Assembly: GCA_040752515.1 (NCBI GenBank)
Contig: JBFMGQ010000014.1
Location: forward strand, 7,569 to 71,568
DNA from: Tenuifilum sp040752515
Lineage (GTDB): Bacteria > Bacteroidota > Bacteroidia > Bacteroidales > Tenuifilaceae
Direction of reading: 5' to 3'
DNA length: 64,000 nucleotides
Shown here in pieces: positions 25,543 to 34,436 of this stretch. The notes under the pieces are model-generated. The model did no database searches. It saw nothing but the letters and a program-made list of their open reading frames with translations, and was not told the DNA's origin. The translations under genes were made by a program, and so were the position numbers. Numbering within the stretch: position 1 is the stretch's first letter; the number at the start of each line of letters is the position of its first letter.

Positions 25543-25761
25543 TTACTTGTACCTAAAAGTAATACGTCCCTTGGTTAAATCGTAAGGCGACATCTCAACC
25601 CTAACCTTATCGCCGGGTAAAATCTTAATGTAATGCATACGCATCTTACCGGAGATATGGGCTGTAATAACATGTCCGTTATCGAGCTCTACCCTAAACA
25701 TGGCGTTAGATAGCGCCTCGATAATAGTTCCATCTTTCTCAATTGCAGTTTGTTTGGACAT
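25543..25761 (-). CDS. infA: Translation initiation factor IF-1
   Basis: 72 aa OB-fold protein binding the A site during initiation. Starts MSKQTAIEKDGTIIEALSNA, with FRVELDNGHVITAHISGKMR and the usual end YDLTKGRITFRYK. Standard position between map and rpmJ. Confidence 0.99.
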   Translation of the reverse strand: MSKQTAIEKDGTIIEALSNAMFRVELDNGHVITAHISGKMRMHYIKILPGDKVRVEMSPYDLTKGRITFRYK

Positions 25762-25775
25762 TCGCTCTTAAAAAT

Positions 25776-26552
25776 TTAACTTAAACGTAATACTTCATCA
25801 ATATACTTGAAAGTTGAAAGCCTTTCGGCTTTATCCTTTCGTACAACAACGGCCAACTCGTAGTGAGCCGAAGGTTTACCGTCGCGGGTTCTGATGGTCC
25901 AACCATCCAAATCCTGGTAAACGTGCTTTGTGCCAAGGTTAATCATTGGCTCAATGCAAATTGCCATTCCGTCGACAAGTTTAGGCCCACGGCCTCGGGC
26001 TCCGTAGTTGGGGACTTCAGGTTTCTCATGCATATGGCGGCCTATGCCATGTCCCACCAGTTCGCGAACAACAGAGTAACCGTTCGACTCGGCATGCGAT
26101 TGCACGGCGTAGGATATATCTCCAACCCTTCCGCCAGCCACTGCTGCCTCAATGCCTCGCTCAAGGCATTCACGGGTAACCTTTAACAGCCGCTGCACTT
26201 CGGGCAAAACCTCCCCCACCATAAAGGTGTAGGCTGAGTCGCCATAAAACCCGTGCAAGTAGGTCCCGCAATCGACCGATACTATGTCGCCCTCGCGGAG
26301 CTCATACGACGACGGAATGCCATGCACCACCGCATCGTTGACCGAAACACAAAGTGTTGCTGGGTAACCGTTATACCCCAAAAAACCTGGTACAGCCCCA
26401 TGAGCCCGAATGAACTCCTCGGCTATTGAATCGAGTTTCTTGGTGGTTACCCCCGGCTTTATATGTTTTGCCACCTCGGCTAAGGTTCGCGATACTAAAT
26501 CGTTATTTAGCCTAAGCAGCTCAACTTCCTCGTCGGTTTTTGTCAAAAACAT
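25776..26552 (-). CDS. map: Methionine aminopeptidase, type I
   Basis: 258 aa; removes N-terminal Met from nascent proteins. Metal ligands visible in SVDCGTYLHGFYGDSAYTF (two Asp), GHGIGRHMHEKP (His) and AICIEPM (Glu). No N-terminal zinc-finger extension. Lies between secY and infA in the spc operon, 14 bp before infA. Confidence 0.98.
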   Translation of the reverse strand: MFLTKTDEEVELLRLNNDLVSRTLAEVAKHIKPGVTTKKLDSIAEEFIRAHGAVPGFLGYNGYPATLCVSVNDAVVHGIPSSYELREGDIVSVDCGTYLHGFYGDSAYTFMVGEVLPEVQRLLKVTRECLERGIEAAVAGGRVGDISYAVQSHAESNGYSVVRELVGHGIGRHMHEKPEVPNYGARGRGPKLVDGMAICIEPMINLGTKHVYQDLDGWTIRTRDGKPSAHYELAVVVRKDKAERLSTFKYIDEVLRLS

Positions 26553-26579
26553 TTTAAAGAACGTTTGGCAGCCAGTGCC

Positions 26580-27896
26580 TTACAATCCGGAACGACCCTT
26601 CAGCCTTCCCGATTTCATTAATCCATCGTAATGACGCATCAGCAGGTGACTCTCAATCTGCTGGAGTGTATCAAGAACTACACCTACTAAGATCAACAAC
26701 GAGGTTCCGCCAAAAAACTGGGCGAACTGGTTGTTAACACCCAACTTTATGGCAAAGGCAGGGAGGATGGCAATAATTGCCAAGAAAATTGAACCGGGTA
26801 GAGTGATTTTCGACATGATGGAGTCGAGGTACTCTACGGTTTTCTTACCGGGTTTAATACCGGGAATAAAACCTCCGTTCTTTTTCATGTCCTCAGCCAT
26901 CTGGTTGGGGTTGATGATAATAGCGGTATAGAAATAGGTAAATACAATAATCAGTAAGCCAAAGGTGAAATTGTAGAGAAAACCTGTGTAGCTAAAAGCA
27001 GCGGTTATACCGGCTGTTGCATCAAAACGGGCAAACAGCATGGGGATAAACATTAGTGCCTGAGCAAAAATGATAGGCATTACCCCCGCAGCATTAACCT
27101 TTAAAGGAATATACTGCCGAACACCACCGTACTGTTTGTTTCCTACAATTCGTTTAGCGTACTGAACTGGTATTTTACGTGTTCCCTGAATGAGCAGGAT
27201 TGAGAACATGAATACTGCAAAAAGTATTACAAGCTCAATGAGAAGCATTACCAAACCACCGCCAAGCTCTTCGGCTTTTGAGAAAAGTTCGGCTACAAAG
27301 GCAAAGGGCAAGCGGGCAATAATACCAATCATAATGATTAGCGATATACCGTTACCTATACCTTTATCGGTAATCTTTTCTCCCAGCCACATGATGAACA
27401 TGGTACCACCAATCATGGTGATAGTAGCGGTTATGGTGAACCAGAACTTGCTAAGCAGGAATGCTTCCTGAGGGAGTTGCACGTAAAGGTTAGTTATATA
27501 GGCAGGTCCCTGGAAAAGCAGGATACCTACAGTGAGAACGCGTGTAATCTGGTTTAGCTTATTTCTGCCACTCTCGCCTTCTTTCTGTAACCTCTGGAAG
27601 TAGGGTACAGCAATTCCTAAAAGCTGAACCACGATAGATGCTGAGATGTAGGGCATAATACCCAAGGCAAAAATTGAGGCGTTATGAAAAGCACCACCCG
27701 AAAACATATCGAGTAGGCCCATAATGCCTTCTTTGGTTTGCTCCTGAAGAGCACCAAGTTGCGTTGGGTCCAGACCCGGTATCACGATAAAGCTACCAAG
27801 TCGATAAATCAGCAGAATACCAAGAGTATAGAGAATCCGCTTACGCAGATCCTCTATCTTGTATATATTCTTGAGGGTTTCGAAAAAGGCTTTCAT
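26580..27896 (-). CDS. secY: Protein translocase subunit SecY
   Basis: 438 aa, ten transmembrane segments; the channel of the Sec translocon. Typical features: LIYRLGSFIVIPGLDPTQ, plug/helix 2 region GIMPYISASIVVQLL, the cytoplasmic loop PVQYAKRIVGNKQYGG and the terminal SHLLMRHYDGLMKSGRLKGR. 6 bp after rplO. Confidence 0.99.
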   Translation of the reverse strand: MKAFFETLKNIYKIEDLRKRILYTLGILLIYRLGSFIVIPGLDPTQLGALQEQTKEGIMGLLDMFSGGAFHNASIFALGIMPYISASIVVQLLGIAVPYFQRLQKEGESGRNKLNQITRVLTVGILLFQGPAYITNLYVQLPQEAFLLSKFWFTITATITMIGGTMFIMWLGEKITDKGIGNGISLIIMIGIIARLPFAFVAELFSKAEELGGGLVMLLIELVILFAVFMFSILLIQGTRKIPVQYAKRIVGNKQYGGVRQYIPLKVNAAGVMPIIFAQALMFIPMLFARFDATAGITAAFSYTGFLYNFTFGLLIIVFTYFYTAIIINPNQMAEDMKKNGGFIPGIKPGKKTVEYLDSIMSKITLPGSIFLAIIAILPAFAIKLGVNNQFAQFFGGTSLLILVGVVLDTLQQIESHLLMRHYDGLMKSGRLKGRSGL

Positions 27897-27902
27897 TATT
27901 CA

Positions 27903-28349
27903 CTATAGTTTTACTGCGGTTCCGTTAGCTGCTTCAATTGCTTCGATAGCTTTCTTTGAGAAAGCGTGGGCTTTAACCTCAAGCTTAGCGGTGAGGGTGC
28001 CCTTGGCAAGAATCTTAACCAGGTCGTTACGCGACACCAAACCGGCATTGATTAAAGTATCAATATCGATAGTGGTGTAGCCGTGCTTTTCGGCCAAAGC
28101 CTGTAGCACCTCCAGGTTAATGGGCTTGTACTCAACGCGGAATGGGTTTTTAAAGCCAAACTTTGGCAGGCGACGCTGTATGGGCATCTGGCCACCCTCA
28201 AAGCCAAACTTACGGGAGTAACCTGAACGTGACTTGGCACCCTTGTGACCACGAGTGGCTGTGCCCCCATGTCCTGACCCTTCACCACGAGCTATTCGTT
28301 TCCTGTTGTGGGTAGAACCTTCAGCGGGTTTTAGTTTATCTAGTTTCAT
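27903..28349 (-). CDS. rplO: 50S ribosomal protein L15
   Basis: 148 aa. Glycine/arginine-rich N-terminal extension (RIARGEGSGHGGTATRGHKG) that penetrates 23S rRNA, then the globular domain FEGGQMPIQRRLPKFGFKN. Between rpmD and secY. Confidence 0.99.
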   Translation of the reverse strand: MKLDKLKPAEGSTHNRKRIARGEGSGHGGTATRGHKGAKSRSGYSRKFGFEGGQMPIQRRLPKFGFKNPFRVEYKPINLEVLQALAEKHGYTTIDIDTLINAGLVSRNDLVKILAKGTLTAKLEVKAHAFSKKAIEAIEAANGTAVKL

Positions 28350-28375
28350 GACCTTACAATCGTTAGTTGTTATAC

Positions 28376-28555
28376 CTATTGCTCTTCAATTCGCACCAGG
28401 TGACGTACCTTAGCAATCATACCCAGCACATCGGGGGTAGCCTCAACCTCAACGGTATGATGCATACGGCGAATTCCCAGCGAACGAAGGGTTAAGCGTT
28501 GCCTTTCGGGGCGACCAATAACGCTACGTATCTGTGTTACCTTAATCTTTGCCAT
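28376..28555 (-). CDS. rpmD: 50S ribosomal protein L30
   Basis: 59 aa from the ATG at 28555 (MAKIKVTQIRSVIGRPERQR), the start matching the family; a second ATG two codons upstream (28561) is possible. RSLGIRRMHHTVEVEATPDV is the conserved core. 12 bp after rpsE. Confidence 0.97.
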   Translation of the reverse strand: MAKIKVTQIRSVIGRPERQRLTLRSLGIRRMHHTVEVEATPDVLGMIAKVRHLVRIEEQ

Positions 28556-28567
28556 AGTCATTCCGTT

Positions 28568-29089
28568 TTATCCGTTGAATACTTTATTCAGGTTAACGCC
28601 ACGCTGCTGGGCTACGGTGTGTGCATCACGCAGTTCGAGTAATGCCATTACAGTAGCTTTCACCAGGTTGTGAGGGTTCGATGAACCTTTGGATTTTGCA
28701 AGCACGTCGGTTACACCTACGCTCTCAAGTACGGCACGCATAGCACCTCCGGCCTTAACACCGGTACCGTGCGAAGCGGGCTTGATGAGCACCTTGGCAC
28801 CACCAAACTTGGCTTCCTGTTCGTGAGGAATGGTACCCTTTATAATAGGCACCTTAACCAGATTCTTCTTGGCATCCTCAATACCCTTGGCAATGGCAGC
28901 AGTTACTTCGCTTGCTTTACCCAAGCCATAGCCTACTACACCATTCTCATTGCCTACCACAACAATGGCTGAGAAGCTGAAGGTTCTACCACCTTTGGTT
29001 ACCTTGGTTACGCGCTGAATGCTAACCAGCCTGTCCTTTAGCTCAAGGTCGCTGGCTTTTACTCTTCGTATGTTGGTATTCTGTGACAT
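28568..29089 (-). CDS. rpsE: 30S ribosomal protein S5
   Basis: 173 aa. dsRBD-like N-terminal domain (LVSIQRVTKVTKGGRTFSFS, VVVGNENGVVGYGLGKASEV) and C-terminal domain GTGVKAGGAMRAVLESVGV and KATVMALLELR. Contributes to decoding accuracy and mRNA entry. 5 bp before rplR. Confidence 0.99.
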   Translation of the reverse strand: MSQNTNIRRVKASDLELKDRLVSIQRVTKVTKGGRTFSFSAIVVVGNENGVVGYGLGKASEVTAAIAKGIEDAKKNLVKVPIIKGTIPHEQEAKFGGAKVLIKPASHGTGVKAGGAMRAVLESVGVTDVLAKSKGSSNPHNLVKATVMALLELRDAHTVAQQRGVNLNKVFNG

Positions 29090-29094
29090 CGTGC

Positions 29095-29454
29095 TTAGAA
29101 TTTAAGTCCACCTTCTCTTGCGGCATCAGCAAGTGCCTTTATGCGGCCATGGTAAAGGTTACCACCACGGTCAAACACAACTTGTTCAATTCCCTTAGCC
29201 AGGGCGTTTTTAGCGGCAAGCTGTCCAACAAGTCGGGCTTGTTCGGTTTTAGTTATATTTTTTTGCTCTGCAATTTCCTTCGACATCGAAGAGGCCGATG
29301 CTAGTGTTACACCATTGATATCGTCAATAAATTGTACGTATATGTTGGTGTTGCTCCTAAAAACCGACATACGAGGTTTTTGGGCAGTTCCCGAAACTCT
29401 TTTGCGGATTCGTCTGCGAATGCGCAGCTTTCTTTCCAATTTACTTAAAGCCAT
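29095..29454 (-). CDS. rplR: 50S ribosomal protein L18
   Basis: 119 aa. Arg-rich N-terminus (LERKLRIRRRIRKRVSGTAQ) and the 5S rRNA-binding fold ending VVFDRGGNLYHGRIKALADA, AREGGLKF. Standard place between rplF and rpsE. Confidence 0.99.
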   Translation of the reverse strand: MALSKLERKLRIRRRIRKRVSGTAQKPRMSVFRSNTNIYVQFIDDINGVTLASASSMSKEIAEQKNITKTEQARLVGQLAAKNALAKGIEQVVFDRGGNLYHGRIKALADAAREGGLKF

Positions 29455-29476
29455 ATCTCTCTATCAGTTTAACGGG

Positions 29477-30031
29477 TTATACACTAGCCGACTTACCAGC
29501 TTTCTTACGTACAACTTCACCCACAAAGCGAATACCTTTACCTTTGTATGGTTCGGGTTTACGTAGCGAGCGGATCTTAGCGGCAACCTGACCTAAGAGC
29601 TGCTTATCGATGCTCTTAAGAATGATTTTGGGGTTACCCTTCTTCTCGGTAATGGTTTCAACCTTAATCTCCTTAGGCATCTCAAAGTAGATATCGTGGG
29701 AGAACCCAAGGCTCATCTCCAGGATTTGACCTTTGGCTTCGGCCTTGTAACCTACACCCACGAGTTCCTGCTGTATCTCAAAACCTTTGGATACACCTAT
29801 TACCATGTTGTTGATCAGGGCACGGTATAGCCCGTGTAGCGAACGATGACGCTTTTGATCAGTTGGTCTGGAGAGAACAACTTGATTCCCCTCTACCTTT
29901 ACGGTGATATCCGGATCAACCTTTTGCTTCAGTTCTCCGAGAGGGCCTTTCACGCTTACCACATTATCGGCGCTAATGTTAACGCTTACTCCTTGTGGTA
30001 AGTTTACAGGTTTTTTTCCTATTCTCGACAT
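29477..30031 (-). CDS. rplF: 50S ribosomal protein L6
   Basis: 184 aa. MSRIGKKPVNLPQGVSVNIS and the signature PEPYKGKGIRFVGEVVRKK near the C-terminus. Binds the sarcin-ricin region of 23S rRNA. 21 bp after rpsH. Confidence 0.99.
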   Translation of the reverse strand: MSRIGKKPVNLPQGVSVNISADNVVSVKGPLGELKQKVDPDITVKVEGNQVVLSRPTDQKRHRSLHGLYRALINNMVIGVSKGFEIQQELVGVGYKAEAKGQILEMSLGFSHDIYFEMPKEIKVETITEKKGNPKIILKSIDKQLLGQVAAKIRSLRKPEPYKGKGIRFVGEVVRKKAGKSASV

Positions 30032-30052
30032 TAGTTTAAAAATTATACTGGA

Positions 30053-30451
30053 TTAGTAAACATAGCAAACCACTTCGCCACCAATGTTCTTGGCGCGTGC
30101 CTCCTTATCGGTCATCAACCCCTGCGAGGTACTGATAATGGCAATGCCTAAGCCATTTAGTACACGGGGAAGATCTTGGGCGTTGCTGTAGCGACGCAAA
30201 CCGGGAGTACTGACACGTTCCAGGTGCTTGATGGCACATGCCTTAGTCTCAGGATGATACTTAAGGGCGATTTTGATAAGGCCCTGCTTGCCATCATCCT
30301 CAAATTTGTAATTTAAGATGTACCCCTTATCGAATAGGATCTTAGTGATTTCCTTCTTCATATTCGAAGCGGGCACTTCAACAACCCGATGACGAGCCAT
30401 AACGGCATTCCGGATTCGGGTTAGGTAATCTGCAATTGGGTCGGTAATCAT
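30053..30451 (-). CDS. rpsH: 30S ribosomal protein S8
   Basis: 132 aa. DPIADYLTRIRNAVMARHRV at the start and the conserved C-terminal STSQGLMTDKEARAKNIGGE. In E. coli S8 is the translational repressor of the spc operon; whether that holds here is not visible. Confidence 0.99.
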   Translation of the reverse strand: MITDPIADYLTRIRNAVMARHRVVEVPASNMKKEITKILFDKGYILNYKFEDDGKQGLIKIALKYHPETKACAIKHLERVSTPGLRRYSNAQDLPRVLNGLGIAIISTSQGLMTDKEARAKNIGGEVVCYVY

Positions 30452-30473
30452 TGCTTCGTTTTATTATTAAATT

Positions 30474-30743
30474 CTACCAACTAGCTTTCTTTACTCCAGG
30501 AATTAACCCCTTAGAGGCCATTTCGCGGAAGGTGATACGGCTAATGCCAAACTGACGCATATACCCTCTGGGCCTACCGGTTAACATGCAACGATTACGC
30601 AAACGGATTGGGTTAGAGTTACGGGGTAACTTTTGAAGCCCAACGTAATCGCCTTCCTCTTTGAGCTTGGCTCTCTTTTCAGCGTATTTTGCTACGAGTT
30701 TCGCACGGCGAACCTCACGAGCTTTCATTGACTCTTTTGCCAT
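30474..30743 (-). CDS. rpsN: 30S ribosomal protein S14 (zinc-free form)
   Basis: 89 aa, the long form without CxxC zinc motifs: one Cys only, in NRCMLTGRPRGYMRQFGISR, with C-terminus FREMASKGLIPGVKKASW. 3 bp after rplE. Confidence 0.99.
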   Translation of the reverse strand: MAKESMKAREVRRAKLVAKYAEKRAKLKEEGDYVGLQKLPRNSNPIRLRNRCMLTGRPRGYMRQFGISRITFREMASKGLIPGVKKASW

Positions 30744-30746
30744 AGT

Positions 30747-31304
30747 CTATTCCTTTTTAGCATTTTTAAAAGGTAACCCAAACTCACGCAGAAGTGCATA
30801 AGCCTCCTCGTCATTCTCCGTGGTGGTTACAAAGGTTATCTCGGCTCCCAGGATCTTGCTCACCTTATCGATATCGATTTCAGGAAAAATAATTTGCTCC
30901 TGGATACCAAGGGTGTAGTTACCACGGCCGTCAAACTTGTCGTTAATTCCCTTGAAATCGCGAATGCGGGGCAGTGAAACGTTGATTAAACGCTCCAGGA
31001 ACTCGTACATTCTATCGCGACGGAGAGTAACCTTAAGCCCGATGGGCACACCCTTACGGAGTTTAAAGTTCGATATATCCTTACGTGAGTAAGTTTGAAT
31101 GGCCTTTTGGCCGGCAATCATTGTGAGTTCAGCCTGTGCCTGCTCAATGAGTTTGCGATCGGCAACTGCTTGTCCTATCCCTTGGTTGATCACTATTTTT
31201 TCCAACCGGGGAACCTGCATCACGCTCTTATAGTTAAACTGTTTCATGAGCGCGGGGACAATCTCCTCCCTATACTTTTTCTTTAGGGTTGGTACGTATT
31301 CCAT
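30747..31304 (-). CDS. rplE: 50S ribosomal protein L5
   Basis: 185 aa. YRKEIVPALMK-like start (YREEIVPALMKQFNYKSVMQ), VPRLEKIVINQGIGQAV, the 5S rRNA-binding loop and GRGNYTLGIQEQIIFPEIDI. Its ATG shares one base with the rplX stop. Confidence 0.99.
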   Translation of the reverse strand: MEYVPTLKKKYREEIVPALMKQFNYKSVMQVPRLEKIVINQGIGQAVADRKLIEQAQAELTMIAGQKAIQTYSRKDISNFKLRKGVPIGLKVTLRRDRMYEFLERLINVSLPRIRDFKGINDKFDGRGNYTLGIQEQIIFPEIDIDKVSKILGAEITFVTTTENDEEAYALLREFGLPFKNAKKE

Positions 31305-31624
31305 TACTTAATCTCCTCTCCTGATTTTTTAGAGTAACGAACAAGTTTACCCTGGTCGTTCAAGCGACGACCGATGCGGGTTGGCTTACCAGTGGCAGGG
31401 TCAACCAGCATTAGGTTTGAAATATGAATTGGGGCTTCCTTCTTAATAATTCCGCCCTGAGGGTTTTTGGAATTGGGTTTGGTATGCCTCGATACCATAT
31501 TGGCACCCTCAACAATAGCACGTTGCTCCTTAACGAGCACACTGAGTACGCGACCCTGGTGGCCTTTCGATTCACCGGAGATTACGTAAACCATATCCCC
31601 TTTCTTGATGTGTAACTTTGCCAT
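31304..31624 (-). CDS. rplX: 50S ribosomal protein L24
   Basis: 106 aa. KOW motif at residues 5-30 (IKKGDMVYVISGESKGHQGR) and EGANMVSRHTKPNSKNPQGG. Assembly initiator protein of the large subunit. Confidence 0.99.
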   Translation of the reverse strand: MAKLHIKKGDMVYVISGESKGHQGRVLSVLVKEQRAIVEGANMVSRHTKPNSKNPQGGIIKKEAPIHISNLMLVDPATGKPTRIGRRLNDQGKLVRYSKKSGEEIK

Positions 31625-31644
31625 AATTCTACAATTATTGGGGT

Positions 31645-32010
31645 TTATAGCACCTCAGGTGCAAGTGAAACAATCTTCATGTAATTATCACGTAATTCCC
31701 TGGCAACGGGGCCAAAGATACGAGTACCACGTATTTCGCCTTGGTTGTTAAGCAGCACGCAAGCGTTATCGTCGAAACGGATGTAAGAACCATCCGGACG
31801 GCGGATTTCCTTCTTGGTACGAACCACTACGGCCTTGGACACGGTACCCTTCTTGATTTCACCACCGGGTAAGGCACTCTTAACGGTAACAACAATTTTA
31901 TCGCCTATGCGGGCATAACGTTTACCGGTACCACCCAGCACCCTGATGCAGAGCACTTCCTTGGCTCCGCTATTATCAGCTACTACTAGTCTACTTTCCT
32001 GCTGTATCAT
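31645..32010 (-). CDS. rplN: 50S ribosomal protein L14
   Basis: 121 aa. MIQQESRLVVADNSGAKEVL and the signature with GTRIFGPVARELRDNYMKIV. Contacts L19 and the subunit interface. 2 bp after rpsQ. Confidence 0.99.
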   Translation of the reverse strand: MIQQESRLVVADNSGAKEVLCIRVLGGTGKRYARIGDKIVVTVKSALPGGEIKKGTVSKAVVVRTKKEIRRPDGSYIRFDDNACVLLNNQGEIRGTRIFGPVARELRDNYMKIVSLAPEVL

Positions 32011-32012
32011 GA

Positions 32013-32285
32013 CTACTTAGCCTTTTCGATGATTTCAACTAACCTCCAGCGTTTGAGCTTGCTAAGAGGGCGAGTTTCCATAATGCGAACCAAATCGCCT
32101 ACCTCGCATTCATTTTTCTCGTCGTGAGCGTAAAACTTGGTGGTTTTGTTTACAAATTTACCGTAAATGGGGTGTTTTACCTTACGCTTTACGGCAACAA
32201 CAATTGACTTTTGCATCTTGTTGCTTACCACCACTCCAATACGCTCCTTGCGATTATTTCTCTTTACTTCGTTCACTTGTTCCAT
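32013..32285 (-). CDS. rpsQ: 30S ribosomal protein S17
   Basis: 90 aa. RIGVVVSNKMQKSIVVAVKR, the KFYAHDEKNECEVGDLVRIM core and ETRPLSKLKRWRLVEII. OB-fold 16S-binding protein between rpmC and rplN. Confidence 0.99.
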   Translation of the reverse strand: MEQVNEVKRNNRKERIGVVVSNKMQKSIVVAVKRKVKHPIYGKFVNKTTKFYAHDEKNECEVGDLVRIMETRPLSKLKRWRLVEIIEKAK

Positions 32286-32297
32286 AGCTAAAACGCA

Positions 32298-32498
32298 TTA
32301 CTTGTTTTGACTGAGTTTCCGCTGGTTCAGGATAGTTTGTAACCTGGCTATATTCCGGCGGGTCTCTTTAATTTTCATTGGATTATCCAAAGGAGATATG
32401 CTATGGTTCAACCTTAGCTTAAGCAGGTTTGTTTTTTCCAACTCAATACGCTCTAGAATCTCCTTATCGGTGAGCTCTCTAATTTCTGTTGCTTTCAT
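32298..32498 (-). CDS. rpmC: 50S ribosomal protein L29
   Basis: 66 aa, two antiparallel helices: MKATEIRELTDKEILERIEL and RRNIARLQTILNQRKLSQNK. Located at the exit tunnel. 7 bp after rplP. Confidence 0.98.
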   Translation of the reverse strand: MKATEIRELTDKEILERIELEKTNLLKLRLNHSISPLDNPMKIKETRRNIARLQTILNQRKLSQNK

Positions 32499-32505
32499 GG
32501 CTCAA

Positions 32506-32934
32506 TTAGTTTGTAGGTTCAACAAAGTCCGGACGGACAACAAACTTAGTAGTAATAGGGAGCTTCTGAGCTGCTAGGCGCAATGCTTCCTTGGCAACTT
32601 CGTATGGTACACCATCGCACTCAAAAAGAATGCGACCAGGAGTAACCGGAGCAACAAATCCCTCAGGAGCACCTTTACCTTTACCCATACGAACCTCTGC
32701 AGGTTTCTTGGTAATGGGCTTGTCGGGGAATATTCTGATCCAGATCTGACCTTCACGCTTCATGTATCGGGTCACGGCCTGGCGGGCAGCCTCAATCTGA
32801 CGGCTTGTGATCCAGCTTGCTTCAAGGGCTTTAATTCCGAATGAACCGAATGCCAACTGGTTTCCACGTTGAGCATTCCCTTTCATTTTGCCCTTCTGCT
32901 GCCTTCTGTATTTGGTTTTCTTTGGCTGTAACAT
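32506..32934 (-). CDS. rplP: 50S ribosomal protein L16
   Basis: 142 aa. MLQPKKTKYRRQQKGKMKGN, SWITSRQIEAARQAVTRYMK and MGKGKGAPEGFVAPVTPGRI. Organises the A-site/CCA region of 23S rRNA. Between rpsC and rpmC. Confidence 0.99.
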   Translation of the reverse strand: MLQPKKTKYRRQQKGKMKGNAQRGNQLAFGSFGIKALEASWITSRQIEAARQAVTRYMKREGQIWIRIFPDKPITKKPAEVRMGKGKGAPEGFVAPVTPGRILFECDGVPYEVAKEALRLAAQKLPITTKFVVRPDFVEPTN

Positions 32935-32962
32935 TTCGCTAATGCTTTAGTGTTTTTACACC

Positions 32963-33703
32963 TTACTGTTTCTTTTTCTTAGCACGAGGACGTGAACCTC
33001 CCTTAGGTGCCGGCTTCGACTTTTTATCGGTAACGTTGGCTGTGCTCTTTGTCCCAATGTTGGGTGAAAGGTCGCGCTTGCCATATACTAAACCGTTACA
33101 GATCCAGGTCTTGATACCAATTACGCCAACCTTAGTATGAGCTTCAGCTAAAGCGTAATCGATATCGGCACGGAAAGTGTGTAGGGGAATTCTACCTTCC
33201 TTATAGGTTTCGGAGCGTGCCATTTCGGCGCCACCTAGGCGGCCCGAGATTTGCACTTTGATTCCCTCAGCACCCATCCTCATGGTTGAGGCAATGGCGG
33301 TTTTAATAGCCCTACGGTAAGAGATGCGTCCTTCGATCTGGCGAGCGATGTTGTTACCTACGATAACAGCATCGAGTTCGGGGCGCTTCACCTCAAAGAT
33401 GTTGATTTGAACATCCTTGTTGGTAATCTTACGGAGCTCCTCGCGTAGCTTATCTACCTCCTGTCCGCCCTTACCAATGATGATACCCGGGCGAGCAGTG
33501 TGTATGGTTACGGTTATCAGCTTCAGGGTACGCTCAATAACAATTTTTGACAGGCTGGCCTTGGCAAGCCTAGCATTCAGATAGTCGCGTATCTTGCTAT
33601 CCTCAACTAATTTCTGAGCGTATTTTTTACCACCGTACCAGTTGGAATCCCATCCACGGATGATTCCCAAACGGTTTGCTATTGGATTAACTTTCTGTCC
33701 CAT
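32963..33703 (-). CDS. rpsC: 30S ribosomal protein S3
   Basis: 246 aa from the ATG at 33703 (MGQKVNPIANRLGIIRGWDS), the family's start; the frame stays open 16 codons upstream but overlaps rplV. KH domain GIIIGKGGQEVDKLREEL, then YRRAIKTAIASTMRMGAEGI and a Lys/Pro-rich tail (DKKSKPAPKGGSRPRAKKKK). Forms the mRNA entry tunnel. Confidence 0.98.
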   Translation of the reverse strand: MGQKVNPIANRLGIIRGWDSNWYGGKKYAQKLVEDSKIRDYLNARLAKASLSKIVIERTLKLITVTIHTARPGIIIGKGGQEVDKLREELRKITNKDVQINIFEVKRPELDAVIVGNNIARQIEGRISYRRAIKTAIASTMRMGAEGIKVQISGRLGGAEMARSETYKEGRIPLHTFRADIDYALAEAHTKVGVIGIKTWICNGLVYGKRDLSPNIGTKSTANVTDKKSKPAPKGGSRPRAKKKKQ

Positions 33704-33710
33704 GTAGCTG

Positions 33711-34124
33711 TTAGTTGTTTGATTCGTTATTAACTGCGCTATCAACCACAACGGTAACGTGGTTTGAGCGTTTACGGATGCGGTGAGCGCGTCCCTGAGG
33801 AGCTGTGCGAATACGTTTGAGCATTCTGCCTTGATCTACAAAGATTTCCTTGATGTAGAGGTTGGCATCCTCAATGCGTACGTTTTCGTTTTTAGCTTTC
33901 CAGTTGGCAACTGCAGAAAGGATAAGCTTGTGCACATCCTTAGCGGCATCCTTACGGCTAAATTTGAGTATGTTGAGCGCTGTGTTTACGTCTTTTCCGC
34001 GAACCAGGTCAACCACTAAGCGCATCTTACGGGGCGAAGATGGGCAGTTGCGCAAACGGGCAACCGCTTTATTTTTCTTCTCCGCTTTAAGCCTCTCGGC
34101 CATGTTATGTTTTCTTGCACCCAT
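33711..34124 (-). CDS. rplV: 50S ribosomal protein L22
   Basis: 137 aa. LRNCPSSPRKMRLVVDLVRG near the N-terminus and the beta-hairpin/tail RTAPQGRAHRIRKRSNHVTV that lines the exit tunnel. The N-terminal 20 residues (MGARKHNMAERLKAEKKNKA) slightly exceed the E. coli protein; an internal ATG at codon 8 is possible. Confidence 0.98.
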   Translation of the reverse strand: MGARKHNMAERLKAEKKNKAVARLRNCPSSPRKMRLVVDLVRGKDVNTALNILKFSRKDAAKDVHKLILSAVANWKAKNENVRIEDANLYIKEIFVDQGRMLKRIRTAPQGRAHRIRKRSNHVTVVVDSAVNNESNN

Positions 34125-34147
34125 TTCTTTTTCCTTTTATCAATTCA

Positions 34148-34417
34148 CTATTTGTTCTTATTACCTGCATGGCCACGGAAGGTGCGGGTGGGAGCAAATT
34201 CGCCCAGCTTATGCCCTACCATGTTTTCGGTAATGTACACAGGAATGAACTTATTCCCGTTGTGAACTGCTATGGTGTGTCCAACAAAATCGGGAGATAT
34301 CATGGAAGCCCTTGACCAAGTCTTGATAACAGACTTCTTGTTGGATTCGTTCATCTGAATGACACGTTTCTCCAACTTGTAGTCAATAAAGGGACCTTTT
34401 TTAAGTGACCTACTCAT
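34148..34417 (-). CDS. rpsS: 30S ribosomal protein S19
   Basis: 89 aa. MSRSLKKGPFIDYKLEKRVI, TWSRASMISPDFVGHTIAVH and VGHKLGEFAPTRTFRGHAG. Head protein contacting S13. Between rplB and rplV. Confidence 0.99.
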   Translation of the reverse strand: MSRSLKKGPFIDYKLEKRVIQMNESNKKSVIKTWSRASMISPDFVGHTIAVHNGNKFIPVYITENMVGHKLGEFAPTRTFRGHAGNKNK

Positions 34418-34436
34418 AGTTACAGTTTTTTACAAA

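Noticed and set aside
32963..33751. Longer N-terminus of S3 (and similar extensions for S10, MutL, helicase and MutA)
   Set aside because: Extensions overlap upstream genes or promoters and do not match the families; internal ATGs give the conserved starts.
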